DNA of 32,967 bases from Verrucomicrobiia bacterium Tous-C4TDCM. GTDB lineage: Bacteria > Verrucomicrobiota > Verrucomicrobiia > Verrucomicrobiales > Akkermansiaceae. Location: NCBI GenBank assembly GCA_002304315.1, contig NEUO01000026.1, positions 1-32,967 on the forward strand, in the 5' to 3' direction. A program made the position numbers and the translations under genes. The notes below the pieces were generated by a model, which was not told where the DNA came from, ran no database searches, and saw only the letters and a list, made by a program, of their open reading frames with translations. Positions 8,738 through 16,235 of this stretch are shown in pieces (the first letter of the stretch is position 1; every line of letters begins with the position of its first letter).

Positions 8738-8849
8738 GATTGATGATTGTCGATTGTTGATTGAGGATTTTTGATTTCCGATCCAGAGGGGGGCGGGGTC
8801 GCGGGTTTTAAATCAAAAATCGGCAATCAAAAGTCCTCGATCGTCAATC
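8738..8849. repeat. Imperfect palindrome, ~40-bp arms
   Basis: Arms 8738-8777 and 8810-8849 are inverted copies with about nine mismatches over 40 bp and a 32-bp GC-rich spacer. The arms are AT-rich and built from repeated GATTGNN/GATTTTTGATT motifs, unlike the GC-rich surroundings. The element lies between the divergent 8297-8695 lipoprotein gene and lipA. Confidence 0.8.
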
Positions 8850-8956
8850 TGCCCCCGATCCAAGCCGCAGCGTTGGACCTTGGAACCGCCATCGGATCGC
8901 CCCGGCGCGAGATTCCCCTTTCCCCGCGGGGGTGGGCGTCCTAGCTTCCCGCCGAA

Positions 8957-9970
8957 ATGAGCGGCTGCCACGGACCCCAGATGAAGATGGATCCCGCCCT
9001 GCACCAGGACCGGAAACCGCCCTGGATCAAGGTCCGGCTGCCGAACAATCCGGCGTTCTGGTCGACCAAATCGCTGATCAACGACCTCAAGCTGGTCACG
9101 GTTTGCGAGGAAGCCCAATGCCCGAACCGCTGGGAATGCTGGGGCCAGGGCACGGCGACCTTCATGATCGCCGGCGAGAAGTGCACCCGCGCTTGCGGCT
9201 TCTGTGCGGTCAAGACCGCCAAGCCGGACGCACTGGAAGCCGACGAGCCGGTCCGGGTGGCCGAGGCGACCCGCCGGATGAAATTGCGCCACGTGGTGAT
9301 CACCGCGGTGGCCCGCGACGACCTTCGCGACGGCGGCGCAGAACATTTCCAGCAGACGATCGAAGCGGTGCGCGCGGTGAATCCGGGCATCGTGATCGAG
9401 GTGCTGGTGCCCGACTTCAACGACCGCGACTGGGCCCTGCAAATGGTGATGGATGCCCGGCCGCACATCTTCAATCACAACCTCGAGACCGTGGAGCGGC
9501 TGACCCCGCTGGTCCGCTCCCGCGCCAAGTATCACCGCAGCCTGGCGGTGCTGAAGAAGGCCAAGGCGATGGTGAACGGCAAGGTGGCGACCAAGAGCGG
9601 CATCATGCTCGGACTGGGCGAGCAGCGCGATGAGGTGCTGCGGGCGATGGATGATTTGTTAGAAGCGGACGTGACGGTGCTGACCATGGGCCAGTACCTG
9701 CGGCCGACCCCGCGGCACCTGCCGGTGGTGGAATACATCGAGCCCGCGGTGTTCGACGAACTCAAGCAGATCGCCCTCGACAAGGGCTTTCGCCACGTGG
9801 CCAGCGGGCCGCTGGTGCGTAGTTCGTATCACGCGGCCGATTTCCGGCCGGAGCTGGATATCATGGACGAGATCGACAAGGTGGTGCCGGTTCGCGGACT
9901 CGATCTCCAGCCGGAAGACCTGCCGATCCCGGCGGCGAGGCCGGCGCTGGTGCGGGCTTCGGTGGGGTGA
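8957..9970 (+). CDS. lipA: Lipoyl synthase LipA
   Basis: 337 aa radical-SAM enzyme that inserts two sulfurs into protein-bound octanoyl groups to make lipoate. Auxiliary cluster cysteines are C50, C55 and C61 (CEEAQCPNRWECW); the radical-SAM cluster is C76, C80 and C83 (CTRACGFC). Other signatures are FMIAGEKCTR, HNLETVERL, SGIMLGLGE, LTMGQYLRPT and the C-terminal RSSYHA whose Ser ligates the auxiliary cluster. The length is slightly above average because of an N-terminal extension; Met9 or Met11 are alternative starts. lipB is not in the window, so the octanoyl donor step is encoded elsewhere. No Shine-Dalgarno is visible. Confidence 0.97.
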   Translation: MSGCHGPQMKMDPALHQDRKPPWIKVRLPNNPAFWSTKSLINDLKLVTVCEEAQCPNRWECWGQGTATFMIAGEKCTRACGFCAVKTAKPDALEADEPVRVAEATRRMKLRHVVITAVARDDLRDGGAEHFQQTIEAVRAVNPGIVIEVLVPDFNDRDWALQMVMDARPHIFNHNLETVERLTPLVRSRAKYHRSLAVLKKAKAMVNGKVATKSGIMLGLGEQRDEVLRAMDDLLEADVTVLTMGQYLRPTPRHLPVVEYIEPAVFDELKQIALDKGFRHVASGPLVRSSYHAADFRPELDIMDEIDKVVPVRGLDLQPEDLPIPAARPALVRASVG

Positions 9971-9986
9971 GCGGTCTGTCAAGAGG

Positions 9987-10052
9987 GGCGCGGGCGGCCG
10001 GCCCGCGCCGGGAACAAAGGCCCCGAAACGTCCAAACGGGCGAGCCGCCCGT
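9987..10052 (+). repeat. Two perfect GC-rich hairpins downstream of lipA
   Basis: Hairpin 1 (9987-10009) has a 9-bp stem GGCGCGGGC/GCCCGCGCC with a 5-nt loop. Hairpin 2 (10036-10052) has a 7-bp stem ACGGGCG/CGCCCGT with a 3-nt loop. Neither has a T-run, so they are not standard intrinsic terminators. They may be REP-like dispersed hairpins that also stop or stabilise the lipA transcript. Confidence 0.5.
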
Positions 10053-10167
10053 GCCCCGCTTGGTGAGGGCTTCGGTCGCCTGAGGGAGCGACGCGATCAC
10101 GTGGGTTGCCATTCGCTACGGATTTCTTAAACATCCGCAGAGCGGAAGGTTCTATCCGCGCTTCGCC

Positions 10168-10956
10168 ATGAAATTCTTGCTCCACCTTGCAACGACCGGC
10201 CTCGCGCTTTCCGCGGCCGTTTCGGCCCAGGTGATCAACATCGACTTCGACGAGTCGTCGACGACCTCGATCTACCAAGGGCTCGCTGCGGCCCCGGATC
10301 CAGCGGGTGGGAGCGCTCAATGGAACCGGGTGACGGGAAGCGGAACGACCACGATCACCGCTTCGAACCTGACCGATTCCGACGGAGATTCGACGGGAAT
10401 CGGGATCGAGCTGGGGATCAACGGCAGCTACCTGGAACTGGCTGGGCAGCAGGAAATGGGTGGAATTCCCAGGACCTATGAAGACCTGATGTCAGACTAT
10501 GTTTTCCTTTCCTCGCCGACCAACACCCAGGTGGTATCGAAGTCGGGCAGGATCTTCGGGCTCGACCCTTCGAAGCTCTACGACGTCTACCTGTATGCCC
10601 AAGGCGACGACTTCAACGTGGATTTTTCGCCGGGGCAGAACGCTCTTTTCACCATCAACGGGCTTTCCAAGCAGACCTCGTGGGATGGCGTGGAGGGTGG
10701 CAACGGCTTGCTTGTAGAGGGAATCGAGTATGTCCGGTATTCGGTGGCTGCCAGTGCGCTGGGAGAGATTGCGTTCACCTACGCGAATGTCGTTTCCGGA
10801 CCCGGCGGCAATGTGGTGACCGACTTGGATGGCATCAATTCGCGCTTCGCCGGGATCAACGGGATCCAGATCGTGGATGTCGCGCTGGTGCCGGAGCCAT
10901 CGGTCGTCCTGTTAGGCGGGGTCGGGTTGCTCGGGCTGCTGAGGCGGCGGCGCTGA
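10168..10956 (+). CDS. PEP-CTERM sorting domain protein
   Basis: 262 aa exported protein. The signal peptide MKFLLHLATTGLALSAAVSAQ is followed by a beta-rich body (INIDFDES, YDVYLYAQGDDFNVDFSPG) with no recognised catalytic motif, and a C-terminal sorting tail: VPEPSVVLLGGVGLLGLLRRRR. This is the PEP-CTERM signature: VPEP, a hydrophobic helix, then arginines, read by the exosortase system. Such proteins are linked to the cell surface or exopolysaccharide. Neither exosortase nor a glycan cluster is in the window. The body resembles verrucomicrobial PEP-CTERM proteins that begin with 'NIDF' but its role is unknown. Confidence 0.9.
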   Translation: MKFLLHLATTGLALSAAVSAQVINIDFDESSTTSIYQGLAAAPDPAGGSAQWNRVTGSGTTTITASNLTDSDGDSTGIGIELGINGSYLELAGQQEMGGIPRTYEDLMSDYVFLSSPTNTQVVSKSGRIFGLDPSKLYDVYLYAQGDDFNVDFSPGQNALFTINGLSKQTSWDGVEGGNGLLVEGIEYVRYSVAASALGEIAFTYANVVSGPGGNVVTDLDGINSRFAGINGIQIVDVALVPEPSVVLLGGVGLLGLLRRRR

Positions 10957-10973
10957 ACGAAGGCGGTCACGAA

Positions 10974-11004
10974 AAAGGGCCCGCGGGTATGCCGCGAACC
11001 CTTT
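10974..11004 (-). terminator. Intrinsic terminator for the minus-strand lipoprotein operon
   Basis: Stem AAAGGG-cc-CGCGG / CCGCG-aa-CCCTTT with a 5-nt loop. Read on the minus strand the hairpin is followed by CTTTTTC, giving a T-run after the lipoprotein gene ending at 11026. On the plus strand it could also end the PEP-CTERM transcript, but the T-run there is only three bases. Confidence 0.6.
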
Positions 11005-11025
11005 CGGAATGCTAGGGATCGAGGG

Positions 11026-11460
11026 TCAGTGGGCCTTCTGGAAGATGAGGTCCACCAGTTCTTCGCTGGTCTTGCGTGCGTCGGGATAACCGTGGAGCGC
11101 GCTGTTGCGGTACATCGCGTTGGCGACTTCCTTGCCGCTGCGGTTGTCAATCACCGAGACGTCGAGGGTGCGGAGATACATCGCCATGTCCCAGTGCCAG
11201 CGGTCGACGAAGGTCACATGGAGGTCGGCGCCGCCCTTCCCGGATTGGGGGCCGGCCTGGGCGCGCAGGCCCTTTTTGGCGAAGGCGTCCTTGAGGAAGA
11301 CCTCGACGTCGCGGCTGGAATCGCCGGGCTTAACGACATAGGCCGAGCGGGCGCTCTTGATGACGGATGGCTGGGAGACGGTGGCGTTCCGGGTCTCGCT
11401 GCACGAGGCGGCGAGAAAGGCGGCGGATACGACGGAAACGGTGCGTGCAATCAAGTTCAT
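11026..11460 (-). CDS. Putative lipoprotein, 144 aa
   Basis: The frame is open further upstream, but the ATG at 11460 gives a clean lipoprotein signal, MNLIARTVSVVSAAFLAASC, with Cys20 as the acylated residue. The mature part (VIKSARSAYVVKPGDSSRDVEVFLKDAF, DLHVTFVDRWHWDMAMYLRTLDVSVID, ELVDLIFQKAH) alternates short helices and strands like small periplasmic lipoproteins that carry a trailing 'LV..IF' helix. I cannot name the family. It starts 19 bp after the TPR-like lipoprotein gene, so the two are probably co-transcribed and end at the hairpin at 10974-11004. Confidence 0.8.
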   Translation of the reverse strand: MNLIARTVSVVSAAFLAASCSETRNATVSQPSVIKSARSAYVVKPGDSSRDVEVFLKDAFAKKGLRAQAGPQSGKGGADLHVTFVDRWHWDMAMYLRTLDVSVIDNRSGKEVANAMYRNSALHGYPDARKTSEELVDLIFQKAH

Positions 11461-11479
11461 AGGTGGTGGAGAGTTCGGT

Positions 11480-11779
11480 TCAGCGGAGCTTCTGTTGGGC
11501 GACGATGCCTTCGGCGGAGTCGGGATGCTGTTTGGCGAGAACGGTGTAGTATCCGCGGGCAAGGTCCTTTTCGCCCTTCGCCTCGTGGCAGCGGGCTTTC
11601 AGCAGCATCGCCTCGTTGTTGTCCGAACCGGCAAGGGCCAACTGACGGAGCGCCTTGTCGTAGGAACCCTGATCATAGTATTTCTGTCCGCTGATGACGG
11701 CCCCTTTCTTGATCATGCCACCGCAAGATGAGAACAGCGTGACCGCGATCGCCGCGGAGAGCAGATAGGTCAATCTCAT
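11480..11779 (-). CDS. Small TPR-like lipoprotein, 99 aa
   Basis: Signal peptide MRLTYLLSAAIAVTLFSSC with Cys19 after a lipobox-like FSS. The mature part contains helices in a tetratricopeptide pattern: YYDQGSYDKALRQLALAG, MLLKARCHEAKGEKDLARGYY and VLAKQHPDSAEGIVAQQKL. It probably acts as a small envelope-anchored scaffold; the partner is unknown. It lies 75 bp downstream of murA and 19 bp upstream of the other lipoprotein gene, in the same direction. Confidence 0.8.
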   Translation of the reverse strand: MRLTYLLSAAIAVTLFSSCGGMIKKGAVISGQKYYDQGSYDKALRQLALAGSDNNEAMLLKARCHEAKGEKDLARGYYTVLAKQHPDSAEGIVAQQKLR

Positions 11780-11854
11780 GAATGGAGATCTACCTAATGT
11801 CTTCTGTCGGCGCTGGCAATCCGAATTCCGGGGGTAGGACTCGCAAACGCTATT

Positions 11855-13123
11855 TCACTCGCGGACCCGCTCGACGTTCGCGCCGAGGGCGGCGAGCTTT
11901 TCGTCGATGTGTTCGTAGCCGCGGTCGATGTGGTAGAGGCGGAGGATCTCGGTGGATCCTTTCGCGTTGAGGGCTGCGAGGACCAGGGCGGCGGAGGCGC
12001 GGAGGTCGCTGGCCATGACCGGGGCGGCGCTGAGCTGCGCGACGCCCTTGATGACCGCCTTGCCATCGTTGACCTGGATGTCGGCACCCATCCGCTTGAG
12101 CTCGGCGCAGTGCATGAAGCGCTGCGGGAAAATGGTGTCGACCGCGGTGCTGGTGCCCGGGGTGGTGGCGAAGAGCGCGGTCATCTGGGCCTGCATGTCG
12201 GTCGGGTAGCCGGGGTAGGGCTCGGTGATGATGTTGGCGGGCATCGGGTTGTCGCCGCGATGCACGGTGCAGGCGTCGCCGACGTCGTTGAAGTGGACCT
12301 GGTGGCCGGCCTTGCGGAGGGCGTTGGTGACGGCGGTGAGGTGCTCGTGGCGGATCCGGCGCAGGGTCACACCTTCGCCGGCCAGCGCGGCGGCGACCAT
12401 GAAAGTGCCGGCTTCGATCCGGTCGGGGATCACGTTGTGGACGCAGCCCTTGAGCTTTTCGACGCCCTCGATGGTGATGACCGGAGTGCCGGCGCCACGG
12501 ATCTTGGCCCCCATCGCATTGAGGAAATCCGCGAGGTCGACGACTTCCGGTTCGCAGGCGGCGGAGGTGATGGTGGTGATGCCTTCGGCCAGGGTGGCGG
12601 CCATCATCACGTTGTCGGTACCGAGCACGGTCGGGCCGAGAGGACCGCAGAGATCGATGGTTGCGCCTTTCAAGCCGTCGGGCGCGGAGAGGATGACGTT
12701 TCCGCCCTCGATGCTGGCCTTGGCGCCGAGCGCCTCAAGGCCGCGGATGTGGAGATCGACCGGGCGGTCGCCGATGACGCAGCCGCCGGGCAGGGCGACG
12801 ACGCAGCGGCGCTTGCGGGCGAGCAGCGGGCCCATGACGCAGACCGAGGCGCGCATCCGGCGGACGATGTCGTAGGGAGCGGTGTCGGAAATGTCGGCTG
12901 CGGTGACGCGGACGGTGCCGGAGAAGCGTTCGACGTCGCTGCCGAGGCCGGTGAGGATCTGCACCATGTAGTTGGTGTCCGACACGTCCGGGACGCGGCG
13001 GATCACGCAGTCTTCCTCGGTCAGCAGGGTCGCGGCGAGGATCGGCAGCGAGGCGTTTTTGGAGCCGGAAATGGTGATGGCGCCGTGGATCGGGGTGCCG
13101 CCGTGAACGATGAGTTTGTCCAT
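11855..13123 (-). CDS. murA: UDP-N-acetylglucosamine 1-carboxyvinyltransferase MurA
   Basis: 422 aa. First committed step of peptidoglycan synthesis: transfer of enolpyruvate from PEP to UDP-GlcNAc in the cytosol. It contains K22-N23 (SGSKNASLPILAATLL) and the catalytic Cys115 in LPGGCVIGDRPVDLH, the residue attacked by fosfomycin; the numbering matches E. coli MurA exactly. Other landmarks are GTDNVMMAATLAEG, PDRIEAGTFMVAAALAG and YPGYPTDMQAQMTAL. Presence of MurA fits a verrucomicrobium with a peptidoglycan wall. It lies 72 bp downstream of prmC, a common prmC-murA pairing. ATG 13123 gives the canonical start MDKLIVHGG. Confidence 0.97.
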   Translation of the reverse strand: MDKLIVHGGTPIHGAITISGSKNASLPILAATLLTEEDCVIRRVPDVSDTNYMVQILTGLGSDVERFSGTVRVTAADISDTAPYDIVRRMRASVCVMGPLLARKRRCVVALPGGCVIGDRPVDLHIRGLEALGAKASIEGGNVILSAPDGLKGATIDLCGPLGPTVLGTDNVMMAATLAEGITTITSAACEPEVVDLADFLNAMGAKIRGAGTPVITIEGVEKLKGCVHNVIPDRIEAGTFMVAAALAGEGVTLRRIRHEHLTAVTNALRKAGHQVHFNDVGDACTVHRGDNPMPANIITEPYPGYPTDMQAQMTALFATTPGTSTAVDTIFPQRFMHCAELKRMGADIQVNDGKAVIKGVAQLSAAPVMASDLRASAALVLAALNAKGSTEILRLYHIDRGYEHIDEKLAALGANVERVRE

Positions 13124-13145
13124 TGAGGTGCGAAGAGGGATTCAA

Positions 13146-13171
13146 CCGCCAAGACGCCAAGGACGCCAAGG
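13146..13171 (-). repeat. 9-bp tandem repeat between prmC and murA
   Basis: Three near-copies of a 9-bp unit (CGCCAAGAC, GCCAAGGAC, GCCAAGG) sit in the 72-bp prmC-murA spacer. It resembles short dispersed tandem repeats seen in other bacterial intergenic regions. It may lie in the murA leader. Confidence 0.6.
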
Positions 13172-13195
13172 ATTTGTTTCAACGAGATAAGCGCC

Positions 13196-14041
13196 CTACG
13201 GCTCATTCCGTCCCACCGGGAAGCGGGGGATGCCGGAGAGGTCCTTGAGGGTCAAGACGTCGGTCAGGGAGGCCGCGCGGAGGAGGGATTCGACTTCCTC
13301 CGACTGGTGGATGCCGATTTCCAACGCGAGCCAGCCGCCGGGGGCGAGGTGGTCCTTGGCCGCCGGGACGAAGCGGCGGATGAGGTCGAGGCCGTCCGGT
13401 CCGCCGAAGAGGGCGAGGGCGGGGTCGTGGGAGACTTCCTTGGAAAGCGTCGGGCGGTCGGTCTCCGGGACGTAGGGGAGATTGGCGACGATGAGGTCGA
13501 AGGTCCGGCCGGCGAGGGCGGAGAAGAGGTCACTCTGGACGAAGGTGGCGTTGGAGATTTCCAGCAGCGCGGCATTTTCGCGGGCGAGGTCGAGCGCGTC
13601 GGGGGAGAGGTCGGCGAGGACGGCTTGCGAGCCGGGAAGATCGGCGGCGAGGGTCAGGCCGAGCACGCCGGAGCCGCAACCGATGTCGAGGGCGCGCGGG
13701 TTTTCCGGGAGCTTGAGGTTCTTCAGCAGCCATTCGACGAGTTCCTCGGTCTCGGGGCGCGGGATCAGGGCGCGCGGATCGCTTTTGAAATCGCGGCGGT
13801 GGAAGGTGACGCTGCCGAGCAGGTGCTGCAGCGGCACGCCATCGCCGCGGCGCTTGAGCAGGTCGCGGAGCGGGGCGAGCTGGTCTTCTTCCAGCGGCTG
13901 GTCGAAGCGGAGGTAGAGGTCCATCCGCGTGCAGTCGAGCTGATGGGCGACCAGCATCTGCATGTTCCGACGGGCGTCCTCGATGCCCTTCTTTGCAAGG
14001 TAGGCGGTGCCTTTGTCGAGGATCTCGAGGACGGTGGTCAT
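13196..14041 (-). CDS. prmC: Peptide chain release factor N5-glutamine methyltransferase PrmC
   Basis: About 281 aa from ATG 14041; the frame extends to a TTG at 14071, which I consider less likely. PrmC methylates the Gln of the GGQ motif of release factors RF1/RF2. It has the N-terminal helical domain that binds the release factor (LLGSVTFHRRDF, LIPRPETEELVEWLL) and a Rossmann methyltransferase (ALDIGCGSGVLGLTLA). The catalytic motif reads NLPYVPE rather than the usual NPPY. The Asn and Tyr that hold the Gln substrate are kept, so activity is expected. It lies upstream of murA, as in many bacteria; prfA is not in the window. Confidence 0.94.
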   Translation of the reverse strand: MTTVLEILDKGTAYLAKKGIEDARRNMQMLVAHQLDCTRMDLYLRFDQPLEEDQLAPLRDLLKRRGDGVPLQHLLGSVTFHRRDFKSDPRALIPRPETEELVEWLLKNLKLPENPRALDIGCGSGVLGLTLAADLPGSQAVLADLSPDALDLARENAALLEISNATFVQSDLFSALAGRTFDLIVANLPYVPETDRPTLSKEVSHDPALALFGGPDGLDLIRRFVPAAKDHLAPGGWLALEIGIHQSEEVESLLRAASLTDVLTLKDLSGIPRFPVGRNEP

Positions 14042-14107
14042 GGGGGAAAGACAGAAGACTTCGAGACTCAAGACGCAAGACCGGAGCGGACTTGGGAAGG
14101 GGAAAGT

Positions 14108-14566
14108 TCAACGGACTTCGCTGAGGAAAAGCGGCGGGTCGTCGAGGTGGTCGCCCACGCGGAGGCCGAGGAGTTTCTGATAGAGGGCGCTTTCCGGGGT
14201 GAGGAGGGTGATTTCGAGGCCGTCGTGTTTGATTTCCAGGCCACCGGCGGCGGGGGCGAGGAGGAACCAGGTGCTTTCGCCGTGGAGGTCGGCCTCGACC
14301 AGGGCGCCGGCGTCGACGGGGTCGTCGATGGCGAAAGCGGGCAGGGTCACTGCGTCGAACAGACCGAGGTCGCGCGCGAGGTCCTCGAGCTGGCGGGCCT
14401 GGCCGGCGGCGAGGTAGGAGGCTTCCAAACTACGGGTGTCGTACTTGCTCTCCGCCTTGCTGCCGGGATCGGTGGCGGCGGCATGGGCGTCCTTTGCCGC
14501 GCGGGTGAGGCGGTCGAAGCGGGCGCGGAGTTCGGCGCGGATGGCATCGAGCAGTCGGTCTTTCAT
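14108..14566 (-). CDS. GreA/GreB-family transcription elongation factor-like protein
   Basis: About 152 aa from ATG 14566. It has a helical N-terminus (MKDRLLDAIRAELRARFDRLTRAAKDAHAAAT) followed by SKAESKYDTRSLEASYLAAGQARQLEDLA, a signature I know from proteins annotated as GreA/GreB-like, and a C-terminal beta-rich part (STWFLLAPAAGGLEI, LLTPESALYQKLLGLRVGD) that resembles the FKBP-like domain which anchors Gre factors to RNA polymerase. The N-terminal coiled coil is shorter than in true GreA, so cleavage stimulation is uncertain and it may be a Gre-like secondary-channel regulator. It lies 66 bp upstream of prmC, in the same direction. Confidence 0.7.
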   Translation of the reverse strand: MKDRLLDAIRAELRARFDRLTRAAKDAHAAATDPGSKAESKYDTRSLEASYLAAGQARQLEDLARDLGLFDAVTLPAFAIDDPVDAGALVEADLHGESTWFLLAPAAGGLEIKHDGLEITLLTPESALYQKLLGLRVGDHLDDPPLFLSEVR

Positions 14567-14962
14567 CGGGCGGGACCGCAGCCTTGCGCGGCGGCGGCGG
14601 GGTGGCAAGGTTGGCGGTAAAGATCGCGGGGGCGGGTGTTGGTCGCTGAAAGGGGAACTCATTTGACTCCCGACATCCGAACCCTGGCAGGGGACACCAA
14701 GGCTCCTACGTTAGGGAAACTACCAGGCACATTCCGGAACAGAATCGATTTTTTGGACCAGGATGGATGGGATAAATAGGATGGGAATGAAAAGACACCG
14801 CGTTCCGGCACCTCAAATATCCCATCCATCCTATCCATCCTATCCATCCTGGTCCATTTTCCGACTATAATCCCCGACTACTCCCTAATGTAGGAACCCG
14901 GCCGCGAACACCCGGGCTTAGACATTGATTCCGCCTGCTGTCGTCTTTAGGCTCCCGATGCG
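14567..14962. other. Intergenic region with nested palindrome
   Basis: 396 bp between the divergent Gre-like gene and the 94-aa gene. It contains the two-layer inverted repeat at 14701-14898 and no convincing gene. Promoters for both directions should lie here but none is clear. Confidence 0.7.
14701..14898. repeat. Two-layer nested inverted repeat with 9-bp tandem units
   Basis: Outer arms 14701-14717 and 14882-14898 match inverted at 15 of 17 positions. Inner arms begin with GGACCAGGATGGAT at 14755 and end with its complement at 14855. The right inner arm (14818-14855) has two extra copies of the 9-bp unit ATCCATCCT compared with the left arm (14755-14774), so the arms differ by tandem expansion. 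Confidence 0.85.
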
Positions 14963-15247
14963 ATGCATCCGCCCGATCCCGACCTCGCCGCCGCCGAACT
15001 CAAGGCGATGCAGGACTCCATTTATCGGGAGAAAATCCTCCGTGCCCGCCGCCAGACAACCGAGGAACGCCTGGCGGATGTGTTCGAGCTTTCCAATCAT
15101 CAGTTCGGAATGATGCTGGGCGGTGCCATGCATCGCATCGGCACCTCCGATGAAGACAAAGGTTGGGCCGAAGTCGGACGCTGGATGAGCCGCCTTGACC
15201 GCGTCCGCGAACACCGATGGTACGTCACCGAGAAAATCGCATCATGA
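14963..15247 (+). CDS. Conserved-looking hypothetical protein, 94 aa
   Basis: A small, soluble, mostly helical protein, rich in charged residues (AAELKAMQDSIYREKILRAR, ERLADVFELSNHQFGMMLGG, WAEVGRWMSRLDRVREHRW). I recognise no family. Its stop overlaps the start of the nucleotidyltransferase gene as ATGA, so the two are translationally coupled and probably work together. In this position a small partner of a nucleotidyltransferase could be an antitoxin (HEPN/MNT-like logic), but no HEPN motif (Rx4-6H) is clear, so that is only an inference. Confidence 0.8.
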   Translation: MHPPDPDLAAAELKAMQDSIYREKILRARRQTTEERLADVFELSNHQFGMMLGGAMHRIGTSDEDKGWAEVGRWMSRLDRVREHRWYVTEKIAS

Positions 15248-15810
15248 AGCTCGAAGACCTTGCCGTTCGCGTGTTCGAAGCGGCCGAAGCCGAGAATGTA
15301 GAATTCATGGCGGTGGGTGCGATCGCAGCCGGGGCTTATGGTGTGCCACGCTCCACCCGTGATGTCGATCTGCTGGTAAGCGTGAAAATTCCCGGAAATG
15401 TTGCCGCGCTGATGCGGCACTTGTCTTCGTTTGTCGATTTCGACCCTCAGGTGACCTTTGACACTTTGACGTGGGGTCGCCGGCATGTCGGCACCAGCAC
15501 GACCAGCCCGCCGTTCAAGGTTGAACTCTTCGAGACCTTCGACGATCCATTCGTCATTTCTGAATTCGACCGCCGCCGCAAGGTTTTCGTGCCAATCCTC
15601 CAGCGCGAAACCTGGCTCCCCGCACCGGAAGACGTCGTCGTCCAAAAGCTCCGCTGGGGCCGGTCCAAGGACCTCGACGACGCCCGCGATGTGCTCGCCG
15701 TGCAAGGCCCCGAGACCCTCGACATGGCCTACATCGAGCACTGGTGCGCGATCCACGGCACGCTTGCCCGCCTTGAGGACGCTCTCGCTGGGATTCCGCC
15801 GCTGGATTGA
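15244..15810 (+). CDS. Nucleotidyltransferase-fold protein (AbiEii/MNT type)
   Basis: 188 aa from the ATG at 15244; the frame extends to 15217, but 15244 overlaps the preceding stop as ATGA. It has the minimal nucleotidyltransferase core: helix GAIAAGAYGVPRSTRDVDLLV with the metal-binding pair D40 and D42 (DVD), and a later acidic strand (FKVELFETFDD). The C-terminal part (APEDVVVQKLRWGRSKDLDDARDVL) matches proteins annotated as 'nucleotidyl transferase AbiEii toxin family' or as DUF-type NTases. Substrate unknown; in known members this fold adds nucleotides to proteins or tRNA. The coupled 94-aa gene may be the antitoxin or a carrier. Confidence 0.85.
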   Translation: MKLEDLAVRVFEAAEAENVEFMAVGAIAAGAYGVPRSTRDVDLLVSVKIPGNVAALMRHLSSFVDFDPQVTFDTLTWGRRHVGTSTTSPPFKVELFETFDDPFVISEFDRRRKVFVPILQRETWLPAPEDVVVQKLRWGRSKDLDDARDVLAVQGPETLDMAYIEHWCAIHGTLARLEDALAGIPPLD

Positions 15811-15880
15811 GTGATGATGTCTTCCAGGCTGGGCGCTTTCCCGGCCTTGCGCGACGGGGCGAGGGAGGCATCCTTGGCGG

Positions 15881-16228
15881 ATGATTTCCGTTTACGCCTA
15901 CAAGGGCTGCGATACCTGCCGCAAGGCGTTGAAGTGGCTCACGGAGCGCGGCATTCCACACGAGGTGAAGGCGATCACGCCGCCGACGGTGGCGGAACTG
16001 AAGGCGGCGCTGGTGGTGTTCGGCGGGGACTTGCGGCCGCTGTTCAACACGTCCGGCGGGGATTACCGCGAGCTGGGCTTGAAGGATAAGCTGCCCGCGA
16101 TGACTGCGGACCAGACGGTGGCGTTGCTTTCGAAGAACGGGAATCTGGTGAAGCGGCCATTCGTCACCGGCAAGGGCATATCTCTTGCCGGTTTCAAGCC
16201 GGACGAATTGGCAAAGGCGCTCGGCTGA
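15881..16228 (+). CDS. ArsC/Spx-family thioredoxin-fold protein
   Basis: 115 aa. MISVYAYKGCDTCRKALKWLTERGI carries a thioredoxin-like CxxC (C10, C13) at the N-terminus, followed by LFNTSGGDYRELGLKDKLPAM and GNLVKRPFVTGKG. These are the ArsC/Spx/YffB signatures; RPF matches the 'RP' motif near the glutathione-binding site. The protein could be an arsenate reductase-like oxidoreductase or a Spx/MgsR-like regulator; no arsenic-resistance genes are nearby, so I prefer a generic YffB-like oxidoreductase. It ends 7 bp before the convergent lamin-tail gene. Confidence 0.85.
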   Translation: MISVYAYKGCDTCRKALKWLTERGIPHEVKAITPPTVAELKAALVVFGGDLRPLFNTSGGDYRELGLKDKLPAMTADQTVALLSKNGNLVKRPFVTGKGISLAGFKPDELAKALG

Positions 16229-16235
16229 GTGCGGC

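Noticed and set aside
13146-13171. CRISPR-like short repeat array
   Set aside because: The unit is 9 bp with no spacers; it is a simple tandem repeat, as are those at 6369 and 14818.
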